Source of the DNA: CAVQBP01 sp963740945
GTDB lineage: Bacteria > Bacteroidota > Ignavibacteria > Ignavibacteriales > Ignavibacteriaceae
NCBI GenBank assembly: GCA_963740945.1
Contig: CAVUGE010000034.1
Location: forward strand, 82,939-146,938
Length of the DNA: 64,000 nt
Reading direction: 5' to 3'
Each line of letters starts with the position of its first letter. Within the stretch, counting starts at the first letter, position 1. This document shows positions 25,253 through 32,960 of this stretch, piece by piece. Below the pieces are notes generated by a model. The model ran no database searches and was not told where the DNA came from. It was given only the letters and a program-made list of their open reading frames with translations. A program made the translations under genes and the position numbers.

Positions 25253-26257
25253 TTGAATAAAATTATTAAAAAAATAATTAGGAAATTAAGTTACTTAATA
25301 ATAGAAGCCAACGGAAATAGTATTAACCGAAAATTCACTTCAAGAAACAGGCTCCAGTCAAAAAAGAAGACATTGAAATTTACAGGTGTTGCCAATGAAG
25401 CCAAAAAAACAATTTATTTCACTTCAATAGAAAATTTTATTAATAATATTCCTTCAATTTTTAAAATCAATGCTCCTGATTATCTTGTTGCTCAAAATTA
25501 TCTTACCGAAGAATTTATTTCATTTCCCAAATCCAAAATATTTTTTTCCCGCGAACCTTATGTGCATTTAACCCCGGAAACTCTGGTAAACATGGGAAAA
25601 GATGATTTAAAGCCTTTTTTTTATCTTTACGATGAAAAGGATATTTCCAGAAGAATGTTTTATGTTGTTTTTAATGATAATAAAGAAAGAAAGATTAGAA
25701 GTCTTGAGAAGATTATCGATAAAAAAAGATTTAAATGCTGCTGCATTATTAACAGATATTCAGAAAAAAAAGGGAATAATCTTTTAAGAGAAAGGATAAG
25801 ATTTGTAAATGCTTTTGGCAAAGATATTGATATTTTCGGTGCTGCTCCTGGAAATGAAGTTAATAAATGGTCAGCATATCCCAACTATTATGGTCCTGTT
25901 AAAAATAAAATTGATACTCTAAAGAATTATAATTTTACGATTGCATTTGAAAATACCGATTATCCCGGTTATATAACAGAAAAAATAATTCATGCATTTA
26001 TTGCAGGAACAATTCCTTTATATTGGGGCGGAGGAGATTATCTTAAAGAAATTTTTCCTGCTGATACTTTGATCAATTGTAAAAATAAAGAACCGAAGGA
26101 GGTCTATACTCTTGTAAAGTTAATGAAGAATGACGAAATACTGAAATATCGAAAAAATGCTTTGGAATTCCTGAAATCTGAAGAAGCAAATAAGTTTACA
26201 AGACACTATTGGGCAGTTGAAGTCATTAAAAGATTATCAAAAAATGTCACCAATTAG
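25253..26257 (+). CDS. GT10 fucosyltransferase-like glycosyltransferase
   Basis: 334 aa from a TTG at 25253. The C-terminal half shows the alpha-1,3/4-fucosyltransferase signature: YNFTIAFENTDYPGYITEKI (the FxxxFENS/T..Y.TEK motif, GDP-Fuc site) followed by HAFIAGTIPLYWGGG; upstream KIFFSREPYVHLTPE. The N-terminus is Lys-rich without a membrane helix, so it is cytoplasmic or peripheral. Last gene of the island. Predicted donor GDP-fucose or a similar deoxyhexose; no GDP-fucose synthesis genes lie in this window. Confidence 0.88.
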   Translation: MNKIIKKIIRKLSYLIIEANGNSINRKFTSRNRLQSKKKTLKFTGVANEAKKTIYFTSIENFINNIPSIFKINAPDYLVAQNYLTEEFISFPKSKIFFSREPYVHLTPETLVNMGKDDLKPFFYLYDEKDISRRMFYVVFNDNKERKIRSLEKIIDKKRFKCCCIINRYSEKKGNNLLRERIRFVNAFGKDIDIFGAAPGNEVNKWSAYPNYYGPVKNKIDTLKNYNFTIAFENTDYPGYITEKIIHAFIAGTIPLYWGGGDYLKEIFPADTLINCKNKEPKEVYTLVKLMKNDEILKYRKNALEFLKSEEANKFTRHYWAVEVIKRLSKNVTN

Positions 26258-26391
26258 ATTTTAAAATCAAAATTTAAATAAAATCGATATTGGGAATGAA
26301 TCAAGGTGAAAACAATAATTGTACTGAAATATCTAAGACTTGTCTTACTTGATATAAAAATATACAATCTCTTAAAGAGAAGCAGATGAAG

Positions 26392-26593
26392 CTAAAATTT
26401 AAAGGATTTTTGTCTGTTCGGATTTGTTCCTAATCTATAAGGATTACAATTTACAATCATGAATTACACATTTTCTAACTTCTTTCTGCGATCTGCCGGA
26501 ACATTCGAAACAATATCCTTTTATTGCCTGTATGGGAGACAATATTCGTCCGGCTTTCCGGGATGAGATTTGTGTAGATAATTTATTTGACAT
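26392..26593 (-). pseudogene. Small phage-type cysteine-rich protein, frameshifted
   Basis: From ATG 26593 the minus strand reads MSNKLSTQISSRKAGRIL, then IKGYCFECSGRSQKEVRKC and VIHDCKL, and hits TAA at 26444. One extra base there breaks the frame; in the next frame the protein continues NPYRLGTNPNRQKSF. Four-Cys proteins of form 'C..C.G...EVR.C....C.L.PYR.G.NP' are common in prophages and are probably zinc binding. The break makes it a pseudogene or an error. It lies in the 26258-26920 gap. Confidence 0.6.
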
Positions 26594-26707
26594 TTTTTAT
26601 TCTGTTTTTATTTAAAAAATTTCTTTGCTGCCCAAAAAGTTGAATGCCTGTCCTGCGTAGCCTTAGCGAAGCCGAAACTATAATAATCAGTTAACATTCA
26701 TGGGTAA

Positions 26708-26890
26708 GAATCGATAAACTCATTAAAGAATGAAGAAGAATATAGGAAGCGTGGCAAAGAAGGTTCAAGGTTAAGAGAATTGGAGAAAAAGGTTAAGGAA
26801 CCGGAGTATCTCCTTGAAAAAAAGAATGAAATTATAAAATCTTATCAAACTATTTTGAATGAATCATTCCACCATTATTCCGAGTTGTAA
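26708..26890 (+). pseudogene. Coiled-coil coding fragment, transposase-like relic
   Basis: Open for 60 codons without a good start: NEEEYRKRGKEGSRLRELE, then KKVKEPEYLLEKKNEIIKS and a short tail to a stop. Heptad-rich Leu/Glu/Lys sequence resembles the coiled coil of small transposase helper proteins, but no DNA-binding motif remains. It stops 30 bases before the PASTA gene start. Family call weak. Confidence 0.35.
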
Positions 26891-26920
26891 CAATATTACT
26901 CATTTAATATATTTGGCTCA

Positions 26921-27679
26921 ATGAAAAATATTCTTAAATACCCTTTAGTAAGAAAAATATTATACTTTTTATTAGGATTTATAGCTTTTATAGTTCTGCT
27001 GGACAAGGTTATCATGCCCTGGTACGTAAGTGAACCGGAAGAGAAAGTTCCAAATGTAATCTCCTTAAAAGAGGAAAATGCATTAAGTACTTTGAAAAAT
27101 GCAAACTTAGTGCCGGTAATAAGTGATACAACTTTTGATGAAAGGTATCCCAGGGGAACGATTATTTTACAGAAACCAAACGCTGGGGAAAATGTCAAAG
27201 AAGATAGAAGGATTTATCTTTTTGTAAGCGGTGGGGAACCTGTGGTTTTAGTCCCATCTTTAAAAGGGAAATCAATTCGGGATGCAAAATTTTCTCTTGA
27301 ACGAATTGGATTGACTTTAGGACATATTGATGATATCCCGTCTACAAATCCTAAAAATATGATATTTGATCAGCAGTATGTTGAAGGAACACCTTTGAAG
27401 AAAGGAGATTCGGTAGGGGTTACAGTAAGTGCCGGAGAAGAATATGGTGAAATAACAGTGCCTGATTTAATTGGGAAATCGTTATCTGAAGCGGAAAAGA
27501 TTTTAGCAGACAGTTCATTACAAATAGGCAAAATTAATTACCAGCCTTCATTCTCTTTATTACCCAATACGGTTCTGGATCAATATCCCAGCAAAGGTAA
27601 TAAGGCAAATAAGGGGGATCATGTAGATTTATTTGTTACCAAATCAGTAGAAACCAATAAAAACGAACCAACGGAATAA
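26921..27679 (+). CDS. PASTA-domain membrane protein
   Basis: 252 aa. One N-terminal transmembrane helix (about 12-30, ILYFLLGFIAFIVLLDKVI) then three PASTA repeats in the periplasm: VPNVISLKEENALSTLKNANL..., VPSLKGKSIRDAKFSLERIGL..., VPDLIGKSLSEAEKILADSSL.... PASTA domains bind muropeptide or beta-lactam-like ligands; here there is no kinase or transpeptidase attached. It is followed by rpe after one base, a pairing I take to be an operon. Confidence 0.93.
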   Translation: MKNILKYPLVRKILYFLLGFIAFIVLLDKVIMPWYVSEPEEKVPNVISLKEENALSTLKNANLVPVISDTTFDERYPRGTIILQKPNAGENVKEDRRIYLFVSGGEPVVLVPSLKGKSIRDAKFSLERIGLTLGHIDDIPSTNPKNMIFDQQYVEGTPLKKGDSVGVTVSAGEEYGEITVPDLIGKSLSEAEKILADSSLQIGKINYQPSFSLLPNTVLDQYPSKGNKANKGDHVDLFVTKSVETNKNEPTE

Positions 27680-27680
27680 C

Positions 27681-28334
27681 ATGGCATTATTAGCTCCGTC
27701 TATATTATCATCGGATTTTTCAAATTTAGCTCAGCAGATCCGTTTAGCCGAAATGGGAGGAGCAGACTGGATACATTGTGATATTATGGACGGACATTTT
27801 GTCCCAAATCTTACATTCGGTCCGCTAATTGTTAAGGCCGCAAGAAAATCAACCACACTGCCCCTTGATGTTCATTTAATGGTTGAAAATCCGGATATGT
27901 ATCTTGAAGATTTTGCGGAAGCAGGTGCCAGTCATTTAATTGTTCACTTTGAAACTGTTATTCACCTTAATAGGACAGTGAACAAAATAAAAGAATTAGG
28001 AATGAAAGCTGGAGTTTCAATAAATCCTTCGACTTCTATCGGAGTATTAAAATATATTATGGAATATACTGATTTACTTTTAGTTATGTCGGTTAATCCC
28101 GGATTCGGCGGACAAAGTTTCATACCAAATTCATTGAAAAAAGTTAAAGAAGCTGTTCAATTAAGAAAGGAATTAGATGCAAATTTTTTAATTGAGATAG
28201 ACGGTGGAATAGACACAAAAACTATTAAGCCCGCACTTGATGCAGGCTGCGATGTTTTCATAGTAGGCTCATCAATATTCAACTCGGATAATATTACTGC
28301 GGCAGCTACAGAACTAAAAAATATTATTAGATGA
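27681..28334 (+). CDS. rpe: Ribulose-phosphate 3-epimerase
   Basis: 217 aa TIM barrel that interconverts ribulose-5-P and xylulose-5-P. Typical: LAPSILSSDFSNLAQQI, WIHCDIMDGHFVPNLTFGP (metal His/Asp), PLDVHLMVENP, VMSVNPGFGGQSFIP, and IEIDGGIDTKTI with VFIVGSSIF for phosphate binding. Full length. Directly behind the PASTA gene. Confidence 0.97.
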   Translation: MALLAPSILSSDFSNLAQQIRLAEMGGADWIHCDIMDGHFVPNLTFGPLIVKAARKSTTLPLDVHLMVENPDMYLEDFAEAGASHLIVHFETVIHLNRTVNKIKELGMKAGVSINPSTSIGVLKYIMEYTDLLLVMSVNPGFGGQSFIPNSLKKVKEAVQLRKELDANFLIEIDGGIDTKTIKPALDAGCDVFIVGSSIFNSDNITAAATELKNIIR

Positions 28335-28336
28335 AT

Positions 28337-28376
28337 TATCATTCTGAACTGAACGAAGTGGCGTGAAGAATCTCAT
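28337..28376. repeat. Single arm of the TGTCATTCTGA repeat family
   Basis: ATCATTCTGAACTGAACGAA... with GAAGAATCTCAT near its end matches one arm of the inverted element at 2484-2579 in key words (CATTCTGA, AAGAATCTCA). It lies just past the rpe stop. Confidence 0.5.
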
Positions 28377-28489
28377 ACTCTTTCAAATACCGGTTCTTAT
28401 GTAACTTCTGTTAATTAGTATATAGCCCCTTAATTAATCAAAAATAAAACTTTTATGAACCCTTTAATTTATCTGCTAAAAGTAGATGG

Positions 28490-28504
28490 TTTTCACACAG
28501 CCTC
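28490..28504. mobile_element. Solo insertion-sequence-like terminal repeat
   Basis: TTTTCACACAGCCTC is the exact reverse complement of 31314-31328 (GAGGCTGTGTGAAAA). The GAGGCTGT...AAAA form recalls the ends of several IS families, but no transposase lies between or beside the two sites. They point away from each other, so they look like leftover single ends. Confidence 0.35.
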
Positions 28505-28526
28505 CGAAGGGAATGTTTAATTTTGA

Positions 28527-28655
28527 TTACATAATTATGTAAGTCATTGTTACCCAAATTATGACTGCAATAAGTGTTATTGCAATAATCCAGGGTAAAA
28601 GAAATATGGTTAAAGTTCTAAACAAGATGCCTCTTAGAGTTTTTTTAAATAGCAT
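28527..28655 (-). CDS. Small single-pass membrane protein, 42 aa
   Basis: ATG at 28655 gives MLFKKTLRGILFRTLTIF followed by a continuous hydrophobic stretch (LLPWIIAITLIAVIIW) and MTYIIM. A short basic N-terminus plus one membrane helix is a typical small-membrane-protein layout. A TATAAT-like box lies about 24 bases upstream on the minus strand. Function unknown; no neighbour link. The remaining DNA of the 28335-28910 gap shows nothing else. Confidence 0.45.
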   Translation of the reverse strand: MLFKKTLRGILFRTLTIFLLPWIIAITLIAVIIWVTMTYIIM

Positions 28656-28910
28656 AATCACCAACGCCTAGTTAAACTATTATATCAATTTTATATATAT
28701 AAATTTTTAGACAATATTAAGGTGTTTTGAAAAACAATTCAAAATCTGGATGTGATATGTATTTAGGGATTAGAAAAACAGGGAGACGGGGAATGAGTAG
28801 AAGATTTGCAGTGCACAAGGCATTTTTACAGCGGATGTGGAAGATTATTCAGCGGTTTATAAATAATCACCCGTTTAATGTCTACCGTTTCCCAGTCTTC
28901 CCGTCTATCA

Positions 28911-29408
28911 TTAATCCTGTTCCTGGGAATTATCTATGTATTCCTTGTAATTAAATCCTTTTGAAGGTTCTCTTAATGTTAGAACCGGACAAGGGGCTTT
29001 TCTAACTACCTTTTCTGCGGTGCTTCCGAATAAAATATGCTCCATTCCGGTATGACCGTGTGTAGCAATTATAATAAGGTCAACATTTTCTTCGGCTGCA
29101 GTATCAATTATTTCAATAAAAGGCTTCCCGGTTTTCACAATCACGTTTACTTTTAAATCAGCAGGAATTTCTTTGGATGCGAGATTTTCTAATTCTTCCT
29201 TTGCCCTTTTATCAATATCCAGATTTACAGAGGGGATAGCTATCTGTCCCATGCTGAAATCGGGCGGATAGACTACAGGTTCAACTACATAGACTAAATA
29301 TAAGTCTGCTTTAAAATGTTCTGCAAAGTTCACTGCAAATTTAAGTGAACTTTTGGAATAATCTGAAAAGTCTATTGGTACAAGTACCTTTTTAATGCTA
29401 AGTTCCAT
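28911..29408 (-). CDS. Universal stress protein (UspA family)
   Basis: 165 aa from the ATG at 29408, which has GGGAG a few bases upstream; a GTG at 29414 is the alternative. UspA fold: KKVLVPIDFSDYSKSSLKFAV, then the ATP-loop ATHGHTGMEHILFGSTAEKVVRKAPCPVL (G-2x-G-9x-G-S/T). So it probably binds ATP. It overlaps the cNMP-binding gene by 11 bases. Together they may form a small signalling unit. Confidence 0.93.
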   Translation of the reverse strand: MELSIKKVLVPIDFSDYSKSSLKFAVNFAEHFKADLYLVYVVEPVVYPPDFSMGQIAIPSVNLDIDKRAKEELENLASKEIPADLKVNVIVKTGKPFIEIIDTAAEENVDLIIIATHGHTGMEHILFGSTAEKVVRKAPCPVLTLREPSKGFNYKEYIDNSQEQD

Positions 29409-29955
29409 AATCACTCCCGGATTTTATTTCCTGACATTTTTTTTGAAGATCATAATACTGTTCGTTTAGATGACGGAGTCTAACAGTAATAATATGAGAA
29501 ATACCCTGCATTATTTTAATCCCCTTTTTAGGATTTCTTTCAATAAATTCATCGAGATCGGGTTTAAAGATAACAGCGAGATTAACATCAGATTTAGCAG
29601 TAGCCGATGCGGATCTTTTTTCACCATCTACTAAAGCAAGTTCCCCGAAGAAGTCTCCTTTTTTAAAAGTTGCAAGTGAAAGGATATTGCCCGATTCGTC
29701 ATTTCTTTGAATGGTGACTTCACCACTTCGAATAATATACAAGCCTATTCCCGGATCACCCTGATAAAAAATATATTCGCCGGCAATATAAATTCTATTA
29801 TGAATAATTTTGCTTAAAATTTCGAGATCTTTATCACCCATTGATCTGAAAGGAGGCATTTCCAGAAGAAATTTTTCCAGGTCATTCTTTTCCGTAGGAG
29901 ATTTAAAGAGATTTGCCCAAAAACCGCTGTGAATTGCTTCGGAATTATTATTCAT
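29398..29955 (-). CDS. Cyclic-nucleotide-binding domain protein
   Basis: 185 aa. A single cNMP-binding beta roll (about 35-160): GEYIFYQGDPGIGLYIIRSGEVTI, and the phosphate-binding cassette FGELALVDGEKRSASATA. No DNA-binding HTH is visible after it, so it is not a Crp-type activator but a stand-alone sensor. It lies between the HisA-like gene (12-base gap before it) and UspA (overlap after it). Confidence 0.9.
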   Translation of the reverse strand: MNNNSEAIHSGFWANLFKSPTEKNDLEKFLLEMPPFRSMGDKDLEILSKIIHNRIYIAGEYIFYQGDPGIGLYIIRSGEVTIQRNDESGNILSLATFKKGDFFGELALVDGEKRSASATAKSDVNLAVIFKPDLDEFIERNPKKGIKIMQGISHIITVRLRHLNEQYYDLQKKCQEIKSGSDYGT

Positions 29956-29966
29956 AATATTAGCCT

Positions 29967-30719
29967 TTAGTTAAAAATACCCGATTCCGCAACGCGCCAA
30001 AGTTTTTGACATGGAAACCTGTTCTCATAAAGTGCTCTTCCAACGATAACAGAATCAATACCCAGATGAATTAATTTTTGAATATCCAAAAGTTCATCTT
30101 TATTTCTGACTCCCCCCGAATGGGTGACTTTAGCATTGGTAATTTTTGCAACATCGACGGAAAGATTGATATTTGGTCCTTCCATCACTCCATTCCGCAG
30201 TATATCAGTAACTATAAATCTATCTACCCCAATATCGGAAATTTTTTTGGCAAATTCTCTATATGGTATCCCGGTATTTTGCTGTCTGCCCCGAATTATA
30301 AGTTCTTCGTTGATGATGTCTAATGCTACAGCAATTTGAGTAGGGCCATATTTTTCGAATACCTTTTTAAATTCATCAAAGTTTTCAATAGCCATTGTGC
30401 TTATTACCAGCCTGCTGATACCAGTATCAATTAAAGCATCGGCATCATCCAAAGTTCTAATTCCGCCCGCAAATTCGACGGGAATAACCACCGAAGAGCA
30501 TATTTCTTCAACTATTTTATAGTTTCCTCTTGTATGTTCATGAGCACCGTCAAAATCAACTATATGAATTAGTTTGGCATTCTCTGCTCGCCATATTTTA
30601 GCCATTTCGACAGGATCGCTTCCATATTCAATACAATCTAGTTCGGGGATACCTTGTACAACCCTAACTGTTTTGCCATTCTTTATATCAATGGACGGAA
30701 TGACTAATAAATATCTCAT
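29967..30719 (-). CDS. hisA: HisA-family phosphoribosyl isomerase
   Basis: 250 aa TIM barrel. HisA carries out the ProFAR Amadori rearrangement in histidine synthesis: N-terminal catalytic Asp in PSIDIKNGKTVRVVQG, second Asp in IAVALDIIN, phosphate loops VEFAGGIRTLDDA, VTHSGGVRNKDELL and VIVGRALYENRF. Other histidine genes are not in the window; it leads a small operon with cNMP-binding and UspA genes, which is an unusual home. It could also be a HisA-like isomerase of another pathway. Confidence 0.85.
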   Translation of the reverse strand: MRYLLVIPSIDIKNGKTVRVVQGIPELDCIEYGSDPVEMAKIWRAENAKLIHIVDFDGAHEHTRGNYKIVEEICSSVVIPVEFAGGIRTLDDADALIDTGISRLVISTMAIENFDEFKKVFEKYGPTQIAVALDIINEELIIRGRQQNTGIPYREFAKKISDIGVDRFIVTDILRNGVMEGPNINLSVDVAKITNAKVTHSGGVRNKDELLDIQKLIHLGIDSVIVGRALYENRFPCQKLWRVAESGIFN

Positions 30720-30770
30720 TAAAAAACCCCGATGTTATATTTAAAATTAACTAAATGTGTTATAAAAGTC

Positions 30771-30872
30771 TAAGGGCAAGTTTAAGTTCATGTTCAAGTT
30801 CAATAACAGGAGCAAGAGCAAATTCAAGTTATTTGTCCAAGATAACTTCAAGATAACTCTAGAATAACTCCA
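30771..30872. repeat. Degenerate AAGTTCAAGTTC-type short repeats
   Basis: Loose repeats built from AAGTTCA/CAAGTT units (for example TTCAAGTTC), then the AAGATAACT/AGAATAACT series. The same unit recurs at 37424-37457 and 42571-42612, always between genes. Rest of the 30720-31520 gap holds the REP-like and IS-end features listed separately and AT-rich DNA. Confidence 0.6.
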
Positions 30873-31178
30873 AAGTTGAGGGATATGAAGAATTTATGAA
30901 ATTTATTTAATTGGTTGAAGTCAGGAAATTTGAGTGTGAATCAATGTTTGGAACGAATATACTTTAGATAGGGTTAACCTGGTTATGGGACGTTTTCAAG
31001 ACGTTTTCAGAGATGAAATCTCCAAATTCTTCGTTAATTATTTATTTCACTTATTAAATTTAATAATAATTGAGTTAAAATGGCAGTGTATTTAAATCCA
31101 AGATTTCGTTTCGATAGGATATTTTATTGAAATACCTTCGCAGTACTTCATCTTTACCTTAACTGGAATCCTTTTTTT

Positions 31179-31192
31179 GAGGCTAAAGCCTC
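31179..31192. repeat. GGCTAAAGCC palindrome
   Basis: GAGGCTAAAGCCTC, a short REP-like palindrome. A related CGGCTAAAGCCTAA lies at 35370-35383, before the CapA-like gene. The 'CTAAAG' centre links it to the CCGGACT/AGTCCGG hairpin at 31391-31410. Confidence 0.55.
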
Positions 31193-31313
31193 TTTCTTTT
31201 CTTTTATTCTCAGTTCATTAAGGAAGACTGTGTGTAAAACAAAAAACACCTACCTTCAGTAGAATTGAGAGGATATGGTTTGACTGTAGGTTTATCTTGC
31301 ACCGGACTAAAAA

Positions 31314-31328
31314 GAGGCTGTGTGAAAA
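31314..31328. mobile_element. Solo insertion-sequence-like terminal repeat (partner)
   Basis: GAGGCTGTGTGAAAA, exact inverted match of 28490-28504. A second IS-end-like word, GACTGTGTGTAAAAC, is at about 31227. No transposase frame nearby. Confidence 0.35.
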
Positions 31329-31390
31329 GTCTAAATGAATAATAATAATGTCTCACAATATTTGAGTTTGACTTCACCCCTCGGGAGGGC

Positions 31391-31411
31391 CGGACTAAAA
31401 AGTCCGGCGTT
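31391..31411. repeat. REP-like hairpin CCGGACTAAAAAGTCCGG
   Basis: Perfect 8-base arms GCCGGACT/AGTCCGGC around AAAA, with a small CCTCGGGAGG palindrome just before. No T-tail, so an intergenic REP-type repeat is likelier than a terminator. It lies about 110 bases before the hydrolase start. Confidence 0.6.
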
Positions 31412-31520
31412 AACCTTTGTCTCAGAGGTTATCAGTTGGATAAAACTGAACTGCAATAAAAACCTAAAATTCGGTCTAATTTCTTGACTTTTCTTACTTT
31501 AATAAGCATATTTGGCAACG

Positions 31521-32354
31521 ATGAGCAAAGATTTTGTACTGAAAACAGATGGAGACGATAAACTCAGGGTAACAATTTACGGAGAAGAGAATTTAAAACT
31601 TTCACCCTGCATTATACTTGTTCACGGTTTTAAAGGATTTAAGGATTGGGGTTTCTGCCCTTATATTGGTGAATATTTTAGTACAAGGAATTATTCAGTA
31701 ATTACTTTTAACTTTTCCCATAACGGAATAGGTGAAAGTTTATCTGAATTTACTGAACTGAATAAATTTGCTGAAAATACTTTCTCATTGGAAATATCGG
31801 AACTATCGGAAATAGTTGATGCTTATAAAAATAATTTTTTCGGAGAAGTTAAAAATAAATCGATTGGATTTCTCGGGCACAGCAGAGGCGGTGGTATTTC
31901 ATTATTAACCGCAAATCAAAGAAGTGATATTGATGCCGTTGCTGTCTGGTCTTCTGTTTCTAATTTTGATAGATATTCCAAGCGTCAAAAGGAGGAATGG
32001 AAGAAAAAAGGAGTTTTTCAGGTCTTAAATACGAGAACTAAACAGGTAATGAAATTAAACCTCTCCCTTCTTGAGGATCTTGAAAATAATAAAGAAGATT
32101 TATTGAATATAGAAAAAGCAGTAAGAAATCTTAACCGTCCCTTATTTATAGGTCACGGAGAAGAAGATCTGGCAGTACCCGTAAAAGAAGCAGAGATGAT
32201 ATATAACTGGTCAAATAAAAATAAAACTGAATTTTATAAGATTCCCGCTGCAGGGCATACATTTAATGCCAAACATCCATTTGAAGGAAGCAATACGAAG
32301 CTTGAACTTTTATTGGAAAAAACTGAAAAATTTTTTAATACTAATTTAGTCTAA
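31521..32354 (+). CDS. Alpha/beta hydrolase
   Basis: 277 aa from the ATG at 31521; a TTG three codons earlier is the other possible start. Serine hydrolase fold: oxyanion loop ILVHGFKGFKDWG, nucleophile elbow LGHSRGGGIS, acid in GHGEEDLAVP, base in AAGHTFNAKHP. Dienelactone-hydrolase/esterase-like in size; no signal, so cytoplasmic. Substrate unknown. The stop is 9 bases before bioY. Confidence 0.92.
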   Translation: MSKDFVLKTDGDDKLRVTIYGEENLKLSPCIILVHGFKGFKDWGFCPYIGEYFSTRNYSVITFNFSHNGIGESLSEFTELNKFAENTFSLEISELSEIVDAYKNNFFGEVKNKSIGFLGHSRGGGISLLTANQRSDIDAVAVWSSVSNFDRYSKRQKEEWKKKGVFQVLNTRTKQVMKLNLSLLEDLENNKEDLLNIEKAVRNLNRPLFIGHGEEDLAVPVKEAEMIYNWSNKNKTEFYKIPAAGHTFNAKHPFEGSNTKLELLLEKTEKFFNTNLV

Positions 32355-32363
32355 GGAATAACT

Positions 32364-32945
32364 ATGAATGCAAATAATGAGATTAAACATTCAATTGTCC
32401 ATAATTTTTTAATAAATATATCTTCTTACCGGCTATTCTGGGTATTTTCATTTTCAATATTAACAGCAGTATCCGCCCAAATAGCAATACCTGTTAAACC
32501 GGTCCCTTTTACACTACAAACTATGATGGTTTTATTATCAGGCGCATTATTAGGTGCAAGAAACGGAGCTTACAGTCAGCTTCTTTATATCTTTTTAGGA
32601 AGTATCGGATTGCCAATATTTGCAAACGGGTCAATGGGAATAGCAATTCTTGCAGGTCCTACCGGCGGTTATCTTCTTGCTTTTCCTGCTGCTGCTTTTC
32701 TTACCGGGTATTTAATTGAAAAAAATAAAACGTACTTGAGCGTTGTTCTTTCAATGTTTACAGGAAGTATAACTATTATAACAGCAGGAGTCTGCTTTCT
32801 TTCATTGTTTTACACACATAATTTTTTGGAAGCAATAAAAGCAGGCGGAGCAATTTTCTTAATCTGGATGGTAATAAAAGTTTTAGCTGCCGCCAGCATT
32901 TATTTCGGAATATCAAAAAGATATTCAAGGTTACCAAATAGTTAA
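32364..32945 (+). CDS. bioY: Biotin transporter BioY (ECF substrate-binding component)
   Basis: 193 aa with six hydrophobic segments. BioY signature regions are clear: IAIPVKPVPFTLQTMMVLLSG and ARNGAYSQLLYIFLGSIGLPIFANG, then GPTGGYLLAFPAAAFLTGYL. It captures biotin; the energising EcfAT module is not in the window, so it either uses shared ECF units or works alone. Confidence 0.95.
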   Translation: MNANNEIKHSIVHNFLINISSYRLFWVFSFSILTAVSAQIAIPVKPVPFTLQTMMVLLSGALLGARNGAYSQLLYIFLGSIGLPIFANGSMGIAILAGPTGGYLLAFPAAAFLTGYLIEKNKTYLSVVLSMFTGSITIITAGVCFLSLFYTHNFLEAIKAGGAIFLIWMVIKVLAAASIYFGISKRYSRLPNS

Positions 32946-32960
32946 AAGTTTTCGATTTTT

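Noticed and set aside
28727..28954. 75-codon plus-strand ORF near the UspA gene
   Set aside because: Its 3' part is antisense to the end of the UspA gene, and the start has no ribosome site; the region is better explained as repeat-like DNA (GGGAGAC/CCGTC words).
32300..32364. Riboswitch or BirA operator before bioY
   Set aside because: Only 9 bases separate bioY from the hydrolase gene; no palindrome or leader seen.
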